Below, piece after piece: positions 59,904 to 64,000 of a stretch of DNA of 64,000 nt; position 1 is the first letter of the stretch; each line of letters starts with the position of its first letter. A program made the position numbers and the translations under genes. Source of the DNA: Spirosoma montaniterrae (GTDB lineage: Bacteria > Bacteroidota > Bacteroidia > Cytophagales > Spirosomataceae). Under the pieces are notes generated by a model. The model was given only the letters and a program-made list of their open reading frames with translations. It did not search any database and was not told where the DNA came from. The DNA is taken from contig NZ_CP014263.1 in assembly GCF_001988955.1 (NCBI RefSeq), positions 1,426,001 to 1,490,000 on the forward strand, in the 5' to 3' direction.

Positions 59904-61391
59904 TTAAAATTCTGCTTGTTTCGGTGCTCTTGGAAATGGAATAACGTCGCGGATGTTGCCCATGCCCGTCACAAACTGAACCAATCGCTCGAAACCCAAC
60001 CCGAAGCCCGCGTGCGGAGCCGACCCAAACCGGCGCGTATCGAGATACCACCAGATGGCGTCGGCTTCGACACCAACTTCGGCCATGCGGGCTGTGAGCT
60101 TATCGAGGTCGTCTTCGCGCTGCGAACCGCCGATGATTTCACCAATACCTGGAAACAGCACATCCATTGCCCGCACCGTTGGCCCAAACACCTCGCCACG
60201 GGCACCGACAGCCGGAGCATCGTCCTGTTTCATGTAAAACGCCTTGATTTCGCGTGGATAATTGGTCAGAATCACTGGCTTTTTAAAATGTTTCTCAACC
60301 AAATATCGCTCGTGTTCCGACTGTAAATCAACACCCCATTTCACCTCATACTGAAACTGCCCTTTTTTGGCTGGCTTAGACTGTATCAGAATGTCGATAG
60401 CTTCGGTGTAGGTTAGTCGCTCGAACTCATTACTGATGACAAATTGAAGTTTTTCAAGCAGACCGAGTTCGCTCTGCTCTTCTTTTTTCTTCATTTTCTC
60501 TTCCTCTTTGAGCCGGTTATCTAAAAATGCCAGATCGTCGGGGCAGTGTTGCAGCGCGTACCGAATCACGGTTTTCACGAAATCTTCGGCCAGAGCCATA
60601 TTTTCGGGCAGTTCATAAAACGCCATTTCCGGCTCAATCATCCAGAACTCGGCAAGGTGGCGGGTGGTGTTCGAGTTTTCAGCCCGAAACGTTGGCCCAA
60701 AGGTGTAGATTTTACCCAATGCCAGCGCGCCCAGTTCGCCCTCTAACTGCCCCGATACGGTCAGGTTGGTTTCGCGCCCAAAAAAGTCCTGACTATAATC
60801 TACCTTTCCGTCTTCGGTGCGGGGCGGATTAACGGGGTCGAGCGTAGTTACGCGAAACATCTCGCCCGCACCCTCGGCGTCGGATGCAGTAATAATTGGC
60901 GTGTTGAGGTAGTAGAAGCCATTATCGTTGAAGTACTTATGTACGGCAAAAGCCAGCGCGTGGCGCACCCGCAAAATTGCGCTGAACGTGTTGGTACGTG
61001 GGCGCAGGTGGGCAATTTCGCGCAGAAATTCGAGCGAGTGCCGTTTGGGTTGCAGCGGATATTTGTCAGGATCGGCAGGACCGTAGACGTGTATGTTGTT
61101 GATTTTAACTTCCACAGCCTGCCCCGCCCCCTGCGACTCTACCAGCGTACCCGTAACGGCAACGCAGGCACCAGTCGTAACTAACTTCAGAACATCGTCG
61201 GATAGTTGACCAGCTTCAGCCGGGCCGCGTTCGGCTACAGCCTGAATGTTATTGATCGTTGAGCCATCGTTGAGGGTTATGAATAAAGCGTTTTTACTTT
61301 CGCGTTTGTTGCGAACCCAGCCTTTCACAGTTACAGTGACGTGGGGGCCGGGTGTAGTTTTGAGAAGTTGTTGAATAGGTAGATAAGACAT
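59904..61391 (-). CDS. asnS: Asparaginyl-tRNA synthetase
   Basis: The 495-residue protein starts at ATG 61391 ([10 protein letters not shown]). It has an N-terminal OB-fold anticodon-binding domain ([21 protein letters not shown], partly shown) and a class II catalytic core with motif 2 ([15 protein letters not shown]) and motif 3 ([12 protein letters not shown]). It charges tRNA-Asn with asparagine in the cytoplasm. A 35-residue Lys/Glu-rich insertion ([14 protein letters not shown]) lies in the middle, as in Bacteroidota AsnRS. A -7 element is 33 bases upstream. Confidence 0.95.
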   Translation of the reverse strand: MSYLPIQQLLKTTPGPHVTVTVKGWVRNKRESKNALFITLNDGSTINNIQAVAERGPAEAGQLSDDVLKLVTTGACVAVTGTLVESQGAGQAVEVKINNIHVYGPADPDKYPLQPKRHSLEFLREIAHLRPRTNTFSAILRVRHALAFAVHKYFNDNGFYYLNTPIITASDAEGAGEMFRVTTLDPVNPPRTEDGKVDYSQDFFGRETNLTVSGQLEGELGALALGKIYTFGPTFRAENSNTTRHLAEFWMIEPEMAFYELPENMALAEDFVKTVIRYALQHCPDDLAFLDNRLKEEEKMKKKEEQSELGLLEKLQFVISNEFERLTYTEAIDILIQSKPAKKGQFQYEVKWGVDLQSEHERYLVEKHFKKPVILTNYPREIKAFYMKQDDAPAVGARGEVFGPTVRAMDVLFPGIGEIIGGSQREDDLDKLTARMAEVGVEADAIWWYLDTRRFGSAPHAGFGLGFERLVQFVTGMGNIRDVIPFPRAPKQAEF

Positions 61392-61423
61392 ACGAATACA
61401 GCTACCGGATGGTGTTCGGCCCG

Positions 61424-61431
61424 CAAAAATA
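61424..61431 (-). promoter_or_regulatory. -7 element for asnS
   Basis: TATTTTTG on the minus strand, 33 bases before ATG 61391. Confidence 0.4.
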
Positions 61432-61583
61432 GGCATTGTTCACCGAACTGCCCACTGTGTATTTGGGTGAGTCTCGATTAAACAAAAGAACGCTTTGGAC
61501 GTATATCCCCTTACTTCATGTATATACGTTCAAAACCACTGTTTTGTAGTAGGCAGTGACTGAAAACGTTCAACGCTTCATAT

Positions 61584-62018
61584 TTACCATGTCAGATTGG
61601 TCGACCAGTGCTCTCGGCTAAGTGCTTTGATCAGATAGGTCAGCTCGTTGGGCTTTATTTCCAACCGAACGGTAAGGGGCGATGTAATGGCCCAGTTCCA
61701 CCAGGAAGGTACAGCCTGATCGGGCTGAAATGTGACGTCGAACACGGTTGCGAAGTCAGTAGTATCAGTGAGCCGGGTTATATGACGCAGGGGATGGGGA
61801 AGCACAAATGGGCTTACAGAAGCTGTAGAAAGCCATTGTTGTAGACGAAGAATTTCATCTTCACTGAAAAATGTATTGAATCGAACACGTGGAGAAGCTG
61901 AATCCGGCAATGCATTTGGCCGACGCAACCAGATGGTTCCGCTCAACAACACACGCCCGGCCTCGAAATAAAGGCCGAATGACAGTGTGCTATTTTCACC
62001 TTGAAAGCGCATAACCAA
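61584..62018 (-). CDS. Hypothetical protein, unknown family
   Basis: The 144-residue protein starts at GTG or ATG near 62018 (a second ATG is at 62012). It is rich in Phe, Trp and Thr and has alternating strand-like segments (FGLYFEAGRVLLSGTIWLRR, TDFATVFDVTF, SPLTVRLEIKPNEL). No signal peptide or known motif. The pattern suggests a compact beta protein, perhaps a surface or stress factor. It lies alone between asnS and sixA on the minus strand. Confidence 0.55.
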   Translation of the reverse strand: MVMRFQGENSTLSFGLYFEAGRVLLSGTIWLRRPNALPDSASPRVRFNTFFSEDEILRLQQWLSTASVSPFVLPHPLRHITRLTDTTDFATVFDVTFQPDQAVPSWWNWAITSPLTVRLEIKPNELTYLIKALSREHWSTNLTW

Positions 62019-62040
62019 TCAGTACGTATTGATAATACTC

Positions 62041-62048
62041 TACTTTTG
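62041..62048 (+). promoter_or_regulatory. Possible -7 element for sixA
   Basis: TACTTTTG matches TAnnTTTG and points to sixA, but the leader would be about 120 bases. Confidence 0.3.
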
Positions 62049-62175
62049 TAATTGGTAAATGTACAGTATTTTTCCGTTAATAATCATGCTCAGTGAGTCT
62101 ATTTTGTTTAAGGAGTCATAAACAGGTTGCCCGCTGTCGAAAACAAACTAAGTACCGCCTAATTTAACAAGTCAC

Positions 62176-62676
62176 ATGTCGCTTACTCTTTACATCGTTC
62201 GTCATGCCAAAGCCGAAGACCGGGCTATGTTCATGGCCGACCATGATCGTGAACTGACCCCCGACGGGGTAATTGCAGCCGCCCGCATTGGGCGGTATCT
62301 GCGCGATAAACTTATTCATCCGGGCCTGATTATCAGCAGTACCGCTCCTCGTGCCTACGACACCGCGAAGGTAATTGCGGAACAGATTGGGGTTGATACG
62401 GATACAATTGTGTTAAACGAGCAACTGTATGAGGGCGGCCCAAAAGCCTATTTGGCTGCCGTAAATGCCATTCCCGAAACGGCCAAATCGGCAATGATTG
62501 TGGGGCACAACCCCGACGTATCTTACTTCGCCGAATTCTTGACTCACCAAAGCGTTGGCTCTATGAGCAAGGGGGCAGTTGTGGCTGTTACGTTTGCCGA
62601 TGTAGAATGGGCAGCGGTATCGGGCCGCACCGGTGAGGTGGCCTTTGAAATCAGCCCGAAAAAACTTTTGCATTGA
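62176..62676 (+). CDS. sixA: SixA-type phosphohistidine phosphatase
   Basis: The 166-residue protein is a compact histidine-phosphatase domain. The RHA motif (R9, H10) opens it, and a second His is in MIVGHNPDVSYF (about residue 113). SixA removes phosphate from His residues of phosphotransfer proteins or, in other bacteria, from sugar phosphates. The stop is followed by a bidirectional hairpin (62732-62783) shared with the convergent tRNA. It stands alone. Confidence 0.9.
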   Translation: MSLTLYIVRHAKAEDRAMFMADHDRELTPDGVIAAARIGRYLRDKLIHPGLIISSTAPRAYDTAKVIAEQIGVDTDTIVLNEQLYEGGPKAYLAAVNAIPETAKSAMIVGHNPDVSYFAEFLTHQSVGSMSKGAVVAVTFADVEWAAVSGRTGEVAFEISPKKLLH

Positions 62677-62731
62677 ACGAACAGGCATGATCGTCCCTAC
62701 CAAGAAAAGCCCCTATAGTTGGTAAGGTCAT

Positions 62732-62783
62732 ACTAACGAAAAAAGCACTCACGTTTTTAGGCGTGAGTGCTTTTTTCGTTAGT
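62732..62783. terminator. Bidirectional terminator between sixA and the tRNA
   Basis: ACTAACGAAAAAAGCACTCACG pairs with CGTGAGTGCTTTTTTCGTTAGT, with long A- and T-runs; 22 bases of stem on each side (shown as two parts in the evidence). It can stop both strands. Confidence 0.85.
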
Positions 62784-62784
62784 G

Positions 62785-62868
62785 AGCCAGTGGAGGGATT
62801 CGAACCCCCGACGCGCTTGCGCATCCTGATTACAAATCAGGCGGAATCGACCGCTATCCGACACTGGC
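62785..62868 (-). tRNA. tRNA with anticodon TGT (Thr) and a long variable arm
   Basis: On the minus strand the acceptor arm GCCAGTG pairs with CACTGGC and the discriminator is T. The D stem is GGA/TCC. The anticodon stem CCTGA/TCAGG encloses the loop TTTGTAA with anticodon TGT at 62832-62834. A 15-base variable arm with the hairpin GCGC-AA-GCGC follows, then the T arm GGGGG-TTCGAAT-CCCTC. The anticodon and G1-C72, C2-G71, G35 and U36 fit ThrRS recognition in E. coli terms, but the type II arm is unlike a normal tRNA-Thr. The cloverleaf is solid; the amino acid is less so. Confidence 0.85.
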
Positions 62869-62912
62869 GTTTCTGAATTGTGGAGCAAAAGTAAGGGTAT
62901 TCTCTATTTTTT

Positions 62913-62981
62913 GCAAGCTTAGTTAAAAAAAACGAATGCCACTACTCAAGGTAATGGCATTCGTTTTGTTGACTAAGCTTG
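62913..62981 (-). terminator. Terminator of the DUF349 gene
   Basis: The inner stem AACGAATGCCA/TGGCATTCGTT is extended by GCAAGCTTAGT/ACTAAGCTTGC, which includes the last codons of the gene. On the minus strand a T-run follows the inner stem. Confidence 0.75.
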
Positions 62982-64000
62982 CGCTACGCGCAACTGATGC
63001 CGGAGGTCGGCGAGTTGTTTTTCAGCATCGGCGATTTTCTTATCGATGTCGGCGCGAAGTTTATCGGCATTTTTCGAGCGGGCGAAGAACTCGATGTTAT
63101 TGCGGTAAGTAGCAATATCGTTTTCGATGGCTGTGATCCGCCGACGGATATCATTTTCACGTTTGCCGCCACCGCTATCACGGTCGTTCCGGTTATAATC
63201 ACTTCGGTCGCGGCCACCACCGCGCAGGGCTTCGGCTTCGCTCTGGAGCATAATTCGCTCCTTATCTTTAGCCGGAATCTTGCCCGTTGCACCTACCAGC
63301 GCGTTGATAGCGTTGATATATCGCTTCTGCACTGATTCTTTGTCTTTCTTCGGTACAAAGCCAATAGTATTCCACTCCTTCTTGAACTCGTTGAGTTGCG
63401 AAAGATCGGCATTCTCTTTAGCTGCGGCCTCAATACGTTCGATCAGGGCAATTTTCTGGGCGAGGTTATTTTCAAACTCGCGTTCTGTTTCCTGATTTTT
63501 AGAGCGTTTCTTATTGAAGAACGCGTCGCAGGCGGCTTTGAAACGGTCAAAGATTGAGTTCTTTTGCTTTTCAGGTACCTGACCAATGTTTTTCCACTGC
63601 CGTTGCAGATCGATTACCCGCTGCGTAATTTCCGGCGATTCTTCGCCCGACGCCAGAATACCCTCTACCTGTTCGCAGAGTTCGGTTTTCAGCCGCAGAT
63701 TTTCTTCGCGCTTACTTTCTAACTGCCGGAAAAACTCGCCTTTGTTATGAAAGAACGTTTTCAGCGCGGCCCAGAATTTTTTACTCAATTCTTTGCCTTC
63801 CTCGCGCGGCATAGGGCCTTTGATAGCATTCCAGCGGTCCTGAAGGGCCATTACCACTTTGGTACGGTCGTTCCAGTCATTGATACTGCTCGATGAGAAC
63901 GAGGTGAGTGGCACTAACTCTTCGTAAATAGCCGACTTCTCTTCATACAACTGCGCCGATTCTTTCCGCTGTTCGTTGGTCAGTTCCCGGCGTTTGTCAT
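62973..64000 (-). CDS. DUF349-family protein (5' end outside window)
   Basis: The frame is open past the right edge, so the N-terminus is missing; an internal TTG lies at 63950. The visible 342 residues contain at least two to three DUF349 helical repeats of about 75 residues (ALQDRWNAIKGPMPREE, DLQRQWKNIGQVPEKQ, EFKKEWNTIGFVPKKD), a basic Arg/Asp/Gly-rich linker (about 255-280) and a C-terminal coiled coil (about 285-342). DUF349 proteins are long coiled, cytoplasmic proteins without established biochemistry. Confidence 0.88.
   Translation of the reverse strand, partial: DKRRELTNEQRKESAQLYEEKSAIYEELVPLTSFSSSSINDWNDRTKVVMALQDRWNAIKGPMPREEGKELSKKFWAALKTFFHNKGEFFRQLESKREENLRLKTELCEQVEGILASGEESPEITQRVIDLQRQWKNIGQVPEKQKNSIFDRFKAACDAFFNKKRSKNQETEREFENNLAQKIALIERIEAAAKENADLSQLNEFKKEWNTIGFVPKKDKESVQKRYINAINALVGATGKIPAKDKERIMLQSEAEALRGGGRDRSDYNRNDRDSGGGKRENDIRRRITAIENDIATYRNNIEFFARSKNADKLRADIDKKIADAEKQLADLRHQLRVAQA

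Noticed and set aside
61404..61412. CCGGATGGT upstream of asnS as a fifth member of the GAGACGCAA repeat family
   Set aside because: Only the 9-base core is present, without any GAGACGC arm; chance is enough to explain it.

Overview
The window looks like a piece of a chromosome from a member of the Bacteroidota, most likely order Cytophagales and close to Spirosoma. The reasons are the many TAnnTTTG-type -7 promoter elements without purine-rich ribosome sites, a T9SS type B (gliding-motility) C-terminal domain, two LytS/LytTR two-component pairs, and families such as DUF2807, DUF6814, DUF3471, PepSY-like and SdiA-regulated lipoproteins. This placement is inferred from protein families, not from an rRNA or a database search.

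Positions 1-4101 hold a visibly more AT-rich, tightly packed cluster: an M50 membrane metalloprotease (cut by the window edge), a radical SAM/SPASM peptide maturase, a MauE-like membrane protein fused to a CxxC thioredoxin-like domain, and a DUF2807 lipoprotein. This is the kit expected for making, processing and possibly oxidising a ribosomal peptide. No precursor peptide is visible, so it may lie to the left of the window. A tRNA-Leu (TAG) and tig follow.

From 5.9 to 30 kb there are ordinary housekeeping and envelope genes: a class III adenylate cyclase squeezed between two truncated gene remnants, a YciO-like protein, glycosyltransferase, BrkB, thioesterase, mltG, an MFS exporter, an RluA pseudouridine synthase, a LytTR/LytS pair, an LD-carboxypeptidase, a 1135-residue secreted subtilase with Ig-like repeats, an orphan DUF433 antitoxin and a GH63 glucosidase. 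From 30 to 47 kb secreted or periplasmic hydrolases dominate (two beta-lactamase-fold serine hydrolases, an M28 and an S41 peptidase, YceI, a PepSY-like repeat lipoprotein, a cytochrome c-sugar dehydrogenase fusion), with a higBA toxin-antitoxin pair, a LysR regulator and a second LytS/LytTR pair.

From 47 to 50 kb the sequence is a small graveyard of mobile or defence-type genes: a doubly damaged Uma2 gene, an orphan HigA, and an intact Xre/MbcA/ParS antitoxin followed by only the C-terminal third of its RES toxin. The rest is metabolic: acs, an MHS-type transporter with a long hydrophilic insert beside a DUF6814 protein, rhlE, a short-chain dehydrogenase, a phytanoyl-CoA dioxygenase-like protein, a sphingomyelin-synthase-like PAP2 protein, nuoH standing alone, asnS, sixA, a tRNA with a threonine anticodon but a long serine-like variable arm, and a DUF349 gene that runs off the right edge.

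A strong theme is the number of intergenic inverted-repeat families. At least six kinds can be told apart: GAGACGCAA nested palindromes (four copies), ACGCAGAG (two), a C/G-rich 27-bp pair, GATGAGTGATGAG, ATTGAATG and GTTGTAGAG. They sit mostly at gene 3' ends, and several supply the stop codon of the neighbouring gene.
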